Part shown: in pieces, positions 48,183 through 57,588 of the stretch
Position numbering within the stretch: position 1 is the first letter of the stretch
How the letters are laid out: each line of letters starts with the position of its first letter
NCBI RefSeq assembly: GCF_022095615.2
Contig: NZ_CP155559.1
Coordinates: 3,531,501 to 3,595,500, forward strand
DNA length: 64,000 bases
Direction: 5' to 3'
Source: Bacillus thuringiensis
GTDB taxonomy: Bacteria > Bacillota > Bacilli > Bacillales > Bacillaceae_G
The notes under the pieces: generated by a model
Told to the model about the DNA's origin: nothing
Seen by the model: only the letters and a program-made list of their open reading frames with translations
Databases searched by the model: none
Translations under genes and position numbers: made by a program

Positions 48183-49259
48183 TTATTTTTTTAGAGAAGC
48201 TTCATATTCTTTATACTCTTTATCTGTAGCTGGTACTTTAATTTCACCATCTGTAATTTTCTTTTCAAACTCTTCTACTTTTGTTAAAATTTCAGGGTTA
48301 ACTTTTTTCACGTTGTCAGTTGTTTTTGCGATACCAACACCGTCATCTTTTAAGCCAAACGCTTCTACTTTACCGCCTTTTAATTTACCATCTTTCGCTT
48401 CTTGTGCTACTTTTTCAACAGCGATATCTACACGTTTTACCATTGAAGTTAATGTTACGTTTTCAGGCATACCTTCTTGGTTTTGGTCACGGTCAACACC
48501 AATTACCCAAACATTTTCACCTTTTTTCTTACGGTTTTTCGCTTCAGTGAACACGCCGTTACCTGTACCACCAGCAGCATGATAAATTACATCTACACCT
48601 TGACCATACATTGCTGAAGCAAGAACTGTACCTTTTTCCGGTTTATCAAATGCTTCTGCATATTCAGATACGATTTCAATATTTGGATTTACTGCCTTTG
48701 CACCAGCTTTAAATCCATTTTCAAATTTACTAATTAAATCACTCTTCATTCCACCAACAAATCCTACTTTATTCGATTTTGTTGACATAGCTGCTACCGC
48801 ACCTACAAGGAATGAACCTTCATGATCTTTAAATGTAATGCTTGTTACGTTCGGTGCATCTACAACAGTATCCACAATTGCGAATTGTTGTTTTGGAGCT
48901 TCTTTTGCTACTTCTTTAATTGCACCTTCTAATTTATAACCGATTCCGAAAGATAAATCATACTTATCTTTTGAAAATTTCTTTAAGTTTGGAATATAAT
49001 CTGCTTCTTTTTCAGACTGTAGGTAACGATAATTTGTCTTTTCCTTTAATTCATTATCTTTACCAAACTTTTTCAAACCTTCCCAAGAAGATTGGTTGAA
49101 TGATTTATCATCCACGCCCCCAACATCTGTTACCATACCAACTTTAAATTCTTTATTTTCTTTCTTGTCACTGCTCGCCTTATCCGAGTTACCACATGCA
49201 CCTAAAACCGCACTTGCTGCTAATGTTAATGATAATAAAAGACCTGTTTTTTTCTTCAT
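48183..49259 (-). CDS. BMP-family nucleoside-binding lipoprotein (NupN-like)
   Basis: A 358-residue extracytoplasmic substrate-binding lipoprotein. The signal peptide (about 1-20) ends in lipobox LGAC, giving an N-terminal lipidated Cys21, followed by a Ser/Lys/Asp-rich linker. The Bmp fold is evident from GMVTDVGGVDDKSFNQSSW (about 42-60) and IYHAAGGTGNGVF (near 225). Homologues bind purine nucleosides, and B. subtilis NupN binds guanosine. It lies 92 bases downstream of ymfC. Confidence 0.92.
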   Translation of the reverse strand: MKKKTGLLLSLTLAASAVLGACGNSDKASSDKKENKEFKVGMVTDVGGVDDKSFNQSSWEGLKKFGKDNELKEKTNYRYLQSEKEADYIPNLKKFSKDKYDLSFGIGYKLEGAIKEVAKEAPKQQFAIVDTVVDAPNVTSITFKDHEGSFLVGAVAAMSTKSNKVGFVGGMKSDLISKFENGFKAGAKAVNPNIEIVSEYAEAFDKPEKGTVLASAMYGQGVDVIYHAAGGTGNGVFTEAKNRKKKGENVWVIGVDRDQNQEGMPENVTLTSMVKRVDIAVEKVAQEAKDGKLKGGKVEAFGLKDDGVGIAKTTDNVKKVNPEILTKVEEFEKKITDGEIKVPATDKEYKEYEASLKK

Positions 49260-49351
49260 ACTAGAAACCCCTCCTGAAATTATATATATATCTTTATTCT
49301 TACGCTGCTGTCCCTAACTTCTTGCTGTCACCTCCCTAAAATGGAACTTAC

Positions 49352-50077
49352 CTACATACGTTTTCTTAATACGTGGAAGCTAAACTTGTCAGCTCTAAAG
49401 TAATTGATAGAATATAAGATTGGCTCATCATTTTGATCATAGTGCATTTGTTTTAAAACTAGCAGTGCCGTTTCAGGTTCACATTCTAAAATCGGTGAGA
49501 TTTTAGAATGGTAGCCAATTGGCTCAATGTGAGCAACTGCATATGTGATACGTTTGTGCGTATTGTTATGTATCACTGTAAGCAATGATTCTTCGTTGTA
49601 TCCCGATAAATCTGGCAAGATTTCTTTTGCAAGTTTATCGATACAATATACAACAGGTTCCCCATCTGCTGTACGCACACGCTCAATCATTACTGCATTA
49701 AAACCATCTTCACTATTAAACTTCTCTTTTTCTTCTTCTGTTAAACTTGTTGTAGATGATGATAAAAAGATAGTTCCTGGTGTTTTCCCCACACTAGAAA
49801 TCATATCTGTAATACTAGAAAGTTGTTCAATCCCAGAAGAAAATAATGGCTTTGCATTTACAAATGTTCCTACACCATGTCTACGAATGACAACATTTTC
49901 TTCTTCTAAAATACGCAGCGCTTCCCTTAAAGTCGCCCTACTTACACCAAGTTCTTTTGCTAAATCAAACTCTGATGGTAACTTCTGCCTTTCTTTGTAA
50001 GCTCCATCTTTAATTTTTTCTTTGATGTGATCAATCACCCGTAAATATAGGTGACGACTATCGGATTTTACTGACAT
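49352..50077 (-). CDS. ymfC: GntR-family regulator YmfC (UTRA type)
   Basis: A protein of 241 residues with an N-terminal winged helix (about 8-75, including [22 protein letters not shown] split across the motif) and a UTRA ligand domain (about 95-240). The ATG at 50077 follows GGGGGAG; a start at 50092 is less likely. The gene heads the nucleoside transporter genes and follows a guanine riboswitch, so its ligand may be a purine-related metabolite. No target is known from sequence. Confidence 0.88.
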   Translation of the reverse strand: MSVKSDSRHLYLRVIDHIKEKIKDGAYKERQKLPSEFDLAKELGVSRATLREALRILEEENVVIRRHGVGTFVNAKPLFSSGIEQLSSITDMISSVGKTPGTIFLSSSTTSLTEEEKEKFNSEDGFNAVMIERVRTADGEPVVYCIDKLAKEILPDLSGYNEESLLTVIHNNTHKRITYAVAHIEPIGYHSKISPILECEPETALLVLKQMHYDQNDEPILYSINYFRADKFSFHVLRKRM

Positions 50078-50238
50078 AAGACTCCCCCGCATTTCAATTA
50101 TTCGACCTCTGATGTAAGACTTCTTTTCTCTTTTTTCAACTTACAACATAATAAAAATTGCTAAATACTAAAAATAAGCTTAATTGTCGAATAAATATTA
50201 ATAATTTTTTAAGATGAAATTTTCACTCTTTATGGCAT

Positions 50239-50294
50239 AAAAAAAACTTTGCACCATAAACATTCCTCATTTCGAGAAAAAGTTCGGTACAAAG
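50239..50294 (-). terminator. Riboswitch expression-platform terminator
   Basis: On the minus strand, CTTTGTACC (50286-50294) pairs with GGTGCAAAG (50247-50255), followed by eight U (50239-50246). It lies about 30 bases after the aptamer. A competing helix between GAGGGGAAAAGT (overlapping the 3' P1 strand) and ACTTTTTCTC in the terminator loop could act as antiterminator. Confidence 0.85.
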
Positions 50295-50325
50295 ATCTCT
50301 TACATCCTTTGTTACACACTTTTCC

Positions 50326-50394
50326 CCTCATAGTCCAGCAATTCATGGTTGCCGGGTAGAAACTTATGGACCTTATCTCCAAGATTATATGAGG
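50326..50394 (-). promoter_or_regulatory. Purine (guanine-type) riboswitch aptamer
   Basis: On the minus strand the segment has P1 CCTCATA/TATGAGG, the J1/2 core TATAATC, L2 GATAAGG, J2/3 GTTTCTACC, P3 CCGGCAA/TTGCTGG and the closing GGACTATG. These are the conserved nucleotides of purine riboswitches. The specificity base (C74 in GACTATG, where adenine riboswitches have U) predicts guanine or hypoxanthine binding. A sigma-A promoter lies just upstream and a terminator just downstream. Purine binding would favour the terminator and switch the downstream genes off. Confidence 0.95.
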
Positions 50395-50414
50395 CAGTGA
50401 TTCTTTTCGAAGTA

Positions 50415-50443
50415 ATCTTACCACTTGCTCCCATACGTGTCAA
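50415..50443 (-). promoter_or_regulatory. Sigma-A promoter of the riboswitch-controlled transcript
   Basis: A perfect TTGACA (50438-50443), a 17-base spacer and TAAGAT (50415-50420) on the minus strand, about 20 bases before the aptamer. Confidence 0.85.
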
Positions 50444-50581
50444 CAAAATTTAACATTTTTCTACATTAAATATCGAACATTCATTAAAAACACAATCAAA
50501 GTATTCGTATTCTAAAGAATCACTTTATATGTAAGCCCTTTCTTTATTGCTGAATATAGTATATAACAAAACTAGCATATA

Positions 50582-50615
50582 AAAAAGCCTAATTGTAAAA
50601 ACAATTAGGCTTTTT
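50582..50615 (-). terminator. Terminator of spoIIIE
   Basis: A 15-bp perfect stem (50582-50596 and 50601-50615) flanked by A/T runs, directly after the spoIIIE stop codon. Confidence 0.92.
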
Positions 50616-53000
50616 TTATGAACTTTTTTCTTGTACATCATTAATGAGCACTTCTCGTGGTTTACTACCTTCATACGGACCTACTACACCATTCATTTCC
50701 ATTGCATCAATTAAACGGGCAGCTCGCGTATAACCTACTCTAAACCTACGTTGCAACATAGAAACAGATGCTGTTTGCATTTCCACTACAAGCTGAACTG
50801 CTTCATCATATAATTCATCTTCTACTTCCTGCTTCGTATCAGGAACATCTTGTGGAATCATATCTTCTTGATATTGCGCTTTTTGCTGACCAATAACATA
50901 TTCTACAACTCTCTCAACTTCATCATCGGATAAAAATGCACCTTGTACACGTACAGGCTTAGATGCACCAATTGGTATAAACAGCATATCTCCACGACCT
51001 AGCAGTTTCTCTGCACCACCACCGTCAAGAATTGTACGAGAGTCCGTTTGAGAAGATACCGCGAATGCAATACGCGATGGAATATTCGCTTTAATAACTC
51101 CCGTAATAACATCAACTGATGGACGCTGCGTCGCAATAATTAAATGAATACCAGCTGCACGAGCCATTTGTGCTAAACGCATAATCGCATCCTCTACATC
51201 TGATGAAGCAACCATCATTAAATCGGCTAACTCGTCCACTATTACTACAATATAAGGTAATTCCGGTTGTTTCGCTTCTGATTGACTATTATGTTCTTTA
51301 ATATGATCATTATATCCTTCAATGTTACGCGTGCCACTATGAGCAAATAACTCATAACGTCGTTCCATTTCACTCACGACTTTTTTCAAAGCTTGTGATG
51401 CTTTTTTCGGATCAGTTACAACTGGTGTTAATAAATGCGGAACACCGTTATATACATTTAACTCTACCATTTTCGGATCAATCATCATTAATTTTACTTC
51501 ATGTGGTTTTGCACGCATTAAAATACTAACAATAATACCATTAATACATACACTTTTCCCGCTACCTGTCGCACCAGCTACTAGTAAATGGGGCATTTTA
51601 TTTAAACGTGCTAATACAGCTTCACCTGTAATATCTCGTCCAAGACCAATTAACAACTTCTCTTCCGGATGATTATTAGCCTTAGAATCAAGAACTTCTC
51701 TAAGCGTTACCATAGATACTTCTGAGTTCGGAACTTCAATCCCTACAGCTGATTTCCCGGGAATAGGTGCTTCAATACGAATGTCTTTCGCAGCTAAAGC
51801 AAGTGCTAAATCATCACTTAAACTAACGATTTTGCTTACCTTTACTCCCATATCAGGATACACTTCATATTTTGTAACTGCAGGACCTCTATGTACTTTT
51901 GTTACTTTCGCTTTCACTCCAAAACTTTGGAATGTACGTTCTAATTTACGAGCATTCTCATAAATTTCTGCATTTTCATTTGTAACTTGCTTATTCTTAG
52001 GAAATTTCAATATATCAATTGCAGGAAGCTTGTAATCTTTATTTTCTACATTTGAAAATTGCATTGGCGGGGCACTTGTTTCCGCCTCTAAAGATTCTAC
52101 AATCTTTTCTCCACGCTTTTTCTTAGATTCTTCAACAGGCGGAGCCTCTTCAATAGATGGTGAAGTGATCAACTCTACTTCCTGTTCTTCGCTAATTCGT
52201 TTATTCTCTTCTTCATTTACAGGATAATTCTCAGTGAAATTCGAAATAATTGGAGGATCAATTGAGATCTCTTCCATCGGCTCAATAATCTCTTCTTGTT
52301 CTGCAGCACGTTTACTCCTTGTGCTTCTCGTTGTTTTTTTCTTTTCTGTTTGTTCAGCCGTCCTTTTGGATTTCCAATCTTTATAATCCCCTTGCATTAC
52401 TTCAAATTGACTTCTAAGGATTCTTCCTACAGGGGCAAGTACTTCTCCAATATGCTTATTTGTTATACAAAGTATGCCGAGAATCACTAAAATAATACCA
52501 ATGATATAAGCTCCTACTTCGTCAAATAAGAAGTAACACGTCGCGAACATAAGCGCACCAAACATACCACCGCCTAAATGAACGCTATCCGGCCCCTTTT
52601 TCATTTCAAGGAAGAAGTTATCTTTCGTACTCACAATAACAGAAGTATTTTGCACTGCTCCATCTTTCGTAAGAAGGTTAAATAATGTAATATGACTAAA
52701 CATTAATATCGCCAATACTATTAAATAAAAACCAATTAACCGTTTATTTAAAAGGTTCGGCCATCCACGTTTGATAACAAACGAAACCGATAAAGCTATT
52801 ACACCTAACACACCAATTATGTACCACTCACCAAAGAAGAAGCGAAAAAATAACACAAACGATTTCCCTACAACACCTAGCTGTAAAATCGTAATGATTG
52901 AAAGTGCAAAAAGAGTTAAACCGACGATTTCATAATACAAAGTTGGCTTTATCGTGCGTCTTGCTTTTGCCTTCGTCCCTCTTTGCTTTTGTTTTGCCAT
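50616..53000 (-). CDS. spoIIIE: DNA translocase SpoIIIE (FtsK family)
   Basis: A 794-residue membrane-anchored DNA pump that moves the chromosome into the forespore and clears DNA from division septa. Four N-terminal membrane segments (about 23-180) are followed by an acidic Glu/Pro linker (about 210-330). The RecA-like motor has Walker A GATGSGKS (476-483) and a Walker B in [11 protein letters not shown]. The C-terminal gamma winged helix (about 730-785) reads orienting DNA sequences. Position between ylzJ and ymfC matches B. subtilis. Confidence 0.97.
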   Translation of the reverse strand: MAKQKQRGTKAKARRTIKPTLYYEIVGLTLFALSIITILQLGVVGKSFVLFFRFFFGEWYIIGVLGVIALSVSFVIKRGWPNLLNKRLIGFYLIVLAILMFSHITLFNLLTKDGAVQNTSVIVSTKDNFFLEMKKGPDSVHLGGGMFGALMFATCYFLFDEVGAYIIGIILVILGILCITNKHIGEVLAPVGRILRSQFEVMQGDYKDWKSKRTAEQTEKKKTTRSTRSKRAAEQEEIIEPMEEISIDPPIISNFTENYPVNEEENKRISEEQEVELITSPSIEEAPPVEESKKKRGEKIVESLEAETSAPPMQFSNVENKDYKLPAIDILKFPKNKQVTNENAEIYENARKLERTFQSFGVKAKVTKVHRGPAVTKYEVYPDMGVKVSKIVSLSDDLALALAAKDIRIEAPIPGKSAVGIEVPNSEVSMVTLREVLDSKANNHPEEKLLIGLGRDITGEAVLARLNKMPHLLVAGATGSGKSVCINGIIVSILMRAKPHEVKLMMIDPKMVELNVYNGVPHLLTPVVTDPKKASQALKKVVSEMERRYELFAHSGTRNIEGYNDHIKEHNSQSEAKQPELPYIVVIVDELADLMMVASSDVEDAIMRLAQMARAAGIHLIIATQRPSVDVITGVIKANIPSRIAFAVSSQTDSRTILDGGGAEKLLGRGDMLFIPIGASKPVRVQGAFLSDDEVERVVEYVIGQQKAQYQEDMIPQDVPDTKQEVEDELYDEAVQLVVEMQTASVSMLQRRFRVGYTRAARLIDAMEMNGVVGPYEGSKPREVLINDVQEKSS

Positions 53001-53127
53001 TTCTTCACCTCGTGTTCTACATGTAAGTAGGGCTTCCTTAAAAAAGCTTTACTTATATGTCTGTTTTCTCTATTTTTCAGGTCTTATATCTTCTATTTTT
53101 ACACTTCTTGTAAATTGTTAAATAAAC

Positions 53128-53156
53128 AGAAGAAAGCAGCCCTCTCATGGCTGCTC
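53128..53156 (-). terminator. Terminator of tepA-ylzJ
   Basis: On the minus strand, AGCAGCC and GGCTGCT pair around a 6-base loop and are followed by UUUCUUCU. Confidence 0.75.
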
Positions 53157-53211
53157 AACCGTCTTGTTTTTTATATTATACCATAGCTTCTAAACAAAAT
53201 CCTTCTTTTTG

Positions 53212-53415
53212 CTAAAAGGTTATTTTCTGACCGGGCTCAAACTCTAAGTAGTGTAGCGGATCCGTACTTAACACACGTACAATAGAATAAAAGCCATGTT
53301 CTTCTTCAGAAACCATTAATTCAACACCGTTTATATTTACAACTTTTTGACTTTCACATTGTGAATAATCGGCTGGATATACAAGTTGCTCTGGCATAAT
53401 TGTGTATAAAATCAT
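53212..53415 (-). CDS. ylzJ: YlzJ-like protein
   Basis: A soluble protein of 67 residues, beginning [14 protein letters not shown], recognised as the YlzJ-like family of Bacillus. No function is known. Its start overlaps the tepA stop by four bases, so it is co-translated with tepA, and the pair ends at a terminator near 53130. Confidence 0.9.
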   Translation of the reverse strand: MILYTIMPEQLVYPADYSQCESQKVVNINGVELMVSEEEHGFYSIVRVLSTDPLHYLEFEPGQKITF

Positions 53416-54161
53416 TGTAACATTGTCCCTTCTGCACTATCATCCATGCGGGCATCTATTAATTCATTCAGTTTTCGAATTGCATTCCCAATACCACCGA
53501 CATCATCTATAAGACCATATTTCACTGCATCTCCACCAATTACATTCGTCCCAATATCTCGCGTCAAATTCCCTTTTGCAAACATAAGCTCTTTAAAACG
53601 ATCTTCTGTTACTTTCGAATGCTTCGTCACAAATCGTATGACTCTTTCTTGCATTTTATCTAAATACTCAAATGTTTGCGGCACACCTATAACAAGACCT
53701 GTTAGACGGATGGGATGAATTGTCATCGTTGCAGTTTCTGCAATAAATGAATAATCCGTAGAGACAGCAATCGGTACACCGATAGAATGTCCCCCGCCCA
53801 GAACAAGAGATACTGTCGGTTTCGAAAGCGAAGCTACCATCTCAGAAATTGCTAGCCCTGCTTCAACGTCACCACCAACTGTGTTTAATATTAAAAGTAA
53901 ACCTTCAATTTTCGGATTTTGTTCAATCGCAACAATTTGCGGAATAATATGCTCATATTTTGTTGTTTTATTTTGCGGCGGTAATTGAACATGACCTTCC
54001 ACCTGCCCAATGATTGTTAAACAATGAATACTCGATTCATTCATTTGTGGTACATTCGTTTGCCCTAGCTGTTGAATTTTTTCCACTATTGAAGCTTCTT
54101 TCCCAGTTTCTTTCGGCTCAGCCTCTTTCCCTTCATTTGTATAACGATCACGTTCTGTCAT
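53412..54161 (-). CDS. tepA: ClpP-like translocation-enhancing protease TepA
   Basis: A protein of 249 residues with a ClpP/crotonase-type fold. The oxyanion and nucleophile region reads [13 protein letters not shown] (about 95-107) and [11 protein letters not shown] (near 122-132), and [14 protein letters not shown] follows. B. subtilis TepA (YmfB) degrades spore proteins and was proposed to aid protein translocation. There is no signal peptide; an N-terminal charged tail of about 40 residues precedes the fold. It lies downstream of rnjB. Confidence 0.92.
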   Translation of the reverse strand: MTERDRYTNEGKEAEPKETGKEASIVEKIQQLGQTNVPQMNESSIHCLTIIGQVEGHVQLPPQNKTTKYEHIIPQIVAIEQNPKIEGLLLILNTVGGDVEAGLAISEMVASLSKPTVSLVLGGGHSIGVPIAVSTDYSFIAETATMTIHPIRLTGLVIGVPQTFEYLDKMQERVIRFVTKHSKVTEDRFKELMFAKGNLTRDIGTNVIGGDAVKYGLIDDVGGIGNAIRKLNELIDARMDDSAEGTMLQ

Positions 54162-54238
54162 ATCGCATCCCCTTTCACTCGTATATAACTATTATTTCTT
54201 AAGTTATAAATTTCATTCGATAGAGTTAAAAAAGAAAA

Positions 54239-54268
54239 AAAGATCACCCGTAAAGGTGATCTTTTTTT
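54239..54268 (-). terminator. Terminator of rnjB
   Basis: A 10-bp perfect stem (54239-54248 and 54255-54264) followed by A/T runs overlaps the rnjB stop codon. Confidence 0.88.
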
Positions 54269-55937
54269 ATACTTCCATAATAATCGGTAAAATCATAGGT
54301 TTTCTCTTTGTCTCTTCGTACAAGAACTGTCCTAATAATTCACGAATATTTTGTTTTAACATAGACCATTCAATTGAATACTCTTTAATCGATTGCTCAA
54401 CAATCATACGTACAATCTCTGTAGAGCGGTCAATTAACGCTTCTGATTCACGAACATACACAAAGCCACGTGAAATGATTTCTGGACCAGAGATAATTTT
54501 CTTTTCATCTTTACCAAGTGTTACAACAACTACTAATATTCCATCTTGAGATAACATTTTTCTATCTCGAAGAACGATATTACCAACGTCACCTACACCT
54601 AAGCCATCAATTAACACATTACCGGCTTGTACTTTGCCAACTAAGTTTGCTTCATCGTCACCAAAAGCAATCACATCGCCTTTTTCTACGATAAAGATAT
54701 TCTCTCTTGTAATACCTACATCTTCAGCTAAATATGCATGTGCTTTTTGCATACGGAACTCACCATGTACGGGTACAAAGTATTTCGGTTTCATTAAATT
54801 TAACATTAATTTTAATTCTTCTTGGCTACCGTGACCTGAAACGTGAACTTTTCTTTCACCGTAATAAATAACATCAGCTCCAGCTCTAAATAACAAGTCA
54901 ATAATTTTCGATACAGATATTTCATTACCCGGAATTGGAGAAGCCGCAATAATAACCGTATCACCTTTACGAATTGAAATTTGTTTATGAGCTTGCTTCG
55001 CCATTCTAGAAAGAGCTGCCATCGGTTCACCTTGGCTACCTGTCGTTAAAATAGCTACCTTTTTCTCCGGGAAATTGTCTACTTCTTGTAGTGAAATAAC
55101 CATACCTTCTGGAACATCTAAATAACCAAGACGTCTTGCGATATCTACCACTTTCACCATACTACGTCCTACAACCGCTACTTTTCGTCCTGTTTCAGCA
55201 GCTGCATCAAATACTTGTTGAATACGATGTACATTCGATGCAAATGATGCAACGATAATACGTCCTTCTGCACCGTAGAACACTTTAGAAATTTCTACAC
55301 CAACTTCTTTTTCAGAACCTGTATAGCCTGGACGCTCAGCATTTGTACTATCAGATAATAAGCACAGTACGCCTTCATTTCCGATTTGTGCCATTTTTCC
55401 AAGGTCTGCTCCACTATTTCCAATTGGAGTTTGATCGAATTTAAAGTCTCCTGTATATACGATAGCACCTTTTGATGTATGGAAACAAACACCCACAGAG
55501 TCTGGAATACTATGTGTCGTCCCAAAGAATGACACCGTTGTAGTATTAAACTCTACTGTTGAATTTGAATCGATTGTTTTTAAGTCTACACGGCCTAACA
55601 TACCCGCTTCGCCAAGTTTTTCTTGTATAAGTCCTACTGTTAATTTCGTTGCATACACTGGAATTGATAATTTACGAAGTACGTAAACAATTCCACCAAT
55701 ATGATCTTCATGACCGTGAGTAATAAATAAACCTTTTACTCGCTCTTGGTTTTCCACTAAATATGTAATATCAGGAATAACGATATCAATTCCAAACATT
55801 TCATCTCCCGGGAACATTAACCCTGCATCTACAATAAAGATTTCAGAATCAATTTCAACACAGTACATGTTTTTCCCGATTTCACCTACTCCACCAAGAG
55901 CAAATACTTTAACAGACTCATTCTCTTTTCTCTTCAT
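54267..55937 (-). CDS. rnjB: Ribonuclease J (RnjB / RNase J2 position)
   Basis: A 556-residue metallo-beta-lactamase/beta-CASP nuclease. The metal motif HGHEDH (74-79) is intact, with later histidines in SFFGTTHSIPDS and VPVHGEFRM, so catalytic residues are retained. RNase J1/J2 form a complex with endonuclease and 5'-3' exonuclease activity in mRNA decay and rRNA maturation. Position between dapA and tepA identifies the ymfA/rnjB locus of B. subtilis. The binding site is poor (only CCAGG before the ATG) and lies within a long inverted repeat, suggesting control through the leader. Confidence 0.94.
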   Translation of the reverse strand: MKRKENESVKVFALGGVGEIGKNMYCVEIDSEIFIVDAGLMFPGDEMFGIDIVIPDITYLVENQERVKGLFITHGHEDHIGGIVYVLRKLSIPVYATKLTVGLIQEKLGEAGMLGRVDLKTIDSNSTVEFNTTTVSFFGTTHSIPDSVGVCFHTSKGAIVYTGDFKFDQTPIGNSGADLGKMAQIGNEGVLCLLSDSTNAERPGYTGSEKEVGVEISKVFYGAEGRIIVASFASNVHRIQQVFDAAAETGRKVAVVGRSMVKVVDIARRLGYLDVPEGMVISLQEVDNFPEKKVAILTTGSQGEPMAALSRMAKQAHKQISIRKGDTVIIAASPIPGNEISVSKIIDLLFRAGADVIYYGERKVHVSGHGSQEELKLMLNLMKPKYFVPVHGEFRMQKAHAYLAEDVGITRENIFIVEKGDVIAFGDDEANLVGKVQAGNVLIDGLGVGDVGNIVLRDRKMLSQDGILVVVVTLGKDEKKIISGPEIISRGFVYVRESEALIDRSTEIVRMIVEQSIKEYSIEWSMLKQNIRELLGQFLYEETKRKPMILPIIMEV

Positions 55938-56100
55938 GTTGTTGCCTGGTTTAAAAATCTTTCAAACACTGATTTCACTAAAATTGCAGAGACACCAGGG
56001 GAAACTCTACAACCACCATATATTCACCGTCCAAGACGAATGTCCTTACCGTTATGCGATATCATGTCCTTGTTTATTTTTTAAACCAGGTTTCACCTCT
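55938..56100 (-). promoter_or_regulatory. Structured 5' leader of rnjB
   Basis: A 13-bp perfect inverted repeat joins 56078-56090 (near the 5' end of the transcript) to 55945-55957, which contains the only Shine-Dalgarno-like bases of rnjB. Between them is a hairpin with an 8-bp core (UUGUAGAG with CUCUGCAA, about 55983-56012). Its loop carries a second copy of CCTGGT (55994-55999) that could compete for the ACCAGG at the start site. TATAAT at 56106-56111 (minus) would start the RNA about nine bases before the first arm. Function is inferred. Confidence 0.55.
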
Positions 56101-56441
56101 CTTTCATTATATAAATCAAATATCTTATTCGATATGATATGAAAATGTAATCAAATTATAATTTTTACCAATTTTGCTAAGCATACCCGTACTAAGCTAC
56201 TTAGCCATATTATACCTGATACAAGAAATAGAACACAAGTTAAATCGTGCGAAAGAAAAAGTAAAAGAACGGAATTACAACAAAAATATCGAACGTATTT
56301 CCTTTATATTTACTCCGGTTTTGTATTCCATATTATTTTGAAGAAATAGCCATAAATACGCTAAATTAATTTCATACTATAGATTTTCAAGACTTATTTT
56401 TCTAAATTCGAACAAAAATAATTATATAATGAAGTTTTTTT
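56101..56441. other. Gene-free stretch upstream of the rnjB leader
   Basis: AT-rich DNA with no supported gene. It holds the two candidate rnjB -10 elements and a short hairpin (CTAAG/CTTAG around 56190-56202). Confidence 0.5.
56106..56111 (-). promoter_or_regulatory. -10 element of a likely rnjB promoter
   Basis: TATAAT on the minus strand. No good -35 is seen at 17 bases. A second TATAAT lies at 56209-56214, with a TTGTGT about 18 bases before it. Confidence 0.45.
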
Positions 56442-56663
56442 ATGAATTACGTCATATTTGAGACAATTCCTCTGAAAAACAGAATCGATAGTTTATTACG
56501 TTTATACAAATGTTTATTCTATAATAACTATGATTTTTTGATCCTTTTAAAAGGGTACGATTATTTTCTTATACATGTTGCAATACATAATGAAAAAGCG
56601 GTTAATGATCTTATAAGTATTCATGTAGATGAGAAAAGAGTGGCAAAGATTTTCATACCATAA
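56442..56663 (+). CDS. Hypothetical 73-residue protein
   Basis: A plus-strand frame in an otherwise minus-strand region. The product has mixed charge and is rich in Ile, Leu and Tyr, with no membrane segment or recognised domain. A TATAAT (56424-56429) lies only 12 bases before the ATG and there is no Shine-Dalgarno, so the message would be leaderless or nearly so. A strong terminator (56663-56697) follows the stop. The terminator also serves dapA from the other side, so it is weak support. Confidence 0.4.
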   Translation: MNYVIFETIPLKNRIDSLLRLYKCLFYNNYDFLILLKGYDYFLIHVAIHNEKAVNDLISIHVDEKRVAKIFIP

Positions 56664-56697
56664 AAAAATGACCTAGTACTATACTAGGTCATTTTTT
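56663..56697. terminator. Bidirectional terminator at the dapA 3' end
   Basis: A perfect 16-bp stem (56663-56678 and 56682-56697) with a 3-base loop and A/T runs at both ends. Confidence 0.93.
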
Positions 56698-56698
56698 A

Positions 56699-57577
56699 TT
56701 AACGAGGGATAGATTGCATAACAGATTGTAACGTTACTCTTTCTTCTTCTGTTAATGGAAGAAGTGGTAAACGTACAGAACCTACATCTAATCCAACCAT
56801 TTGTAACGCTGTTTTTACTGGCGTTGGGCTTGGCGCCATAAATAATGAATCCGTCACTCTTACAAGTAATTGATGTAATTTTTGCGCCTTCTTAAATTCT
56901 CCTGCTTGGAATGCTACAATCATTTCTTGCATTTCATTTCCAATAACATGAGATGCTACAGAAACGATACCTTTCGCTCCAACTGCCATAGCTGGTAACG
57001 TTAAACCGTCATCACCGCTGTATACTGCAAAGTCGTCCGCTGTTTTTTCAATGATTTCTGTCATTGTTAACACATCGCCGCCTGCATCTTTAATCGCAAC
57101 AATGTTTTCTATTTCTGATAAACGAACAACTGTATCAACGGAGATTTGTACAATAGATCGTCCTGGAACGTTATATAGCATAACCGGAAGCGGCGTGCTT
57201 TCAGCAATTACTTTAAAGTGCTGATACATTCCTTCTTGACTCGGTTTGTTATAATACGGCGCTACTAGCATTACTGCATCAACACCAACTTCTGTTGCCT
57301 TTTTAGTTAAGTCAATAGAAGCATGCGTATTATTGCTACCTGTTCCAGCGATTACGGGCACCCTTTTATCGACAACAGATACGACATGGCGATATAACGC
57401 TACTTTTTCTTCTGAAGTTAATGTAGGAGATTCGCCTGTCGTTCCTCCTACCACGATTGCTGTTGTACCGTTATCTATTAAATAATTTACCAATTTCGTT
57501 GTCTTTGCAAAATCGATATTTCCGTTTTTATCAAACGGAGTTACCATCGCGGTTGCAATTGTCCCAAAATCTATCAT
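56699..57577 (-). CDS. dapA: 4-hydroxy-tetrahydrodipicolinate synthase
   Basis: A 292-residue TIM-barrel aldolase joining pyruvate and aspartate semialdehyde on the route to lysine, diaminopimelate and dipicolinate. Lys163 in IKDAGGD is the Schiff-base lysine. Tyr135 (LYNVPGR) and the GGTTGESPTL motif (44-53) complete the active site. It follows dapG by 11 bases in the asd-dapG-dapA operon, downstream of dpaAB, so its product can feed spore dipicolinate. Confidence 0.98.
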   Translation of the reverse strand: MIDFGTIATAMVTPFDKNGNIDFAKTTKLVNYLIDNGTTAIVVGGTTGESPTLTSEEKVALYRHVVSVVDKRVPVIAGTGSNNTHASIDLTKKATEVGVDAVMLVAPYYNKPSQEGMYQHFKVIAESTPLPVMLYNVPGRSIVQISVDTVVRLSEIENIVAIKDAGGDVLTMTEIIEKTADDFAVYSGDDGLTLPAMAVGAKGIVSVASHVIGNEMQEMIVAFQAGEFKKAQKLHQLLVRVTDSLFMAPSPTPVKTALQMVGLDVGSVRLPLLPLTEEERVTLQSVMQSIPR

Positions 57578-57588
57578 GGTCTCACTCC

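Noticed and set aside
50230..50424. Open frame of 64 codons on the minus strand
   Set aside because: It lies entirely over the purine riboswitch aptamer and its terminator, has no ribosome binding site and no family resemblance.
55867..56142. Plus-strand frame of 91 codons across the rnjB start and leader
   Set aside because: It is antisense to the start of rnjB, has no ribosome site, and its apparent repeats are the leader inverted repeat.
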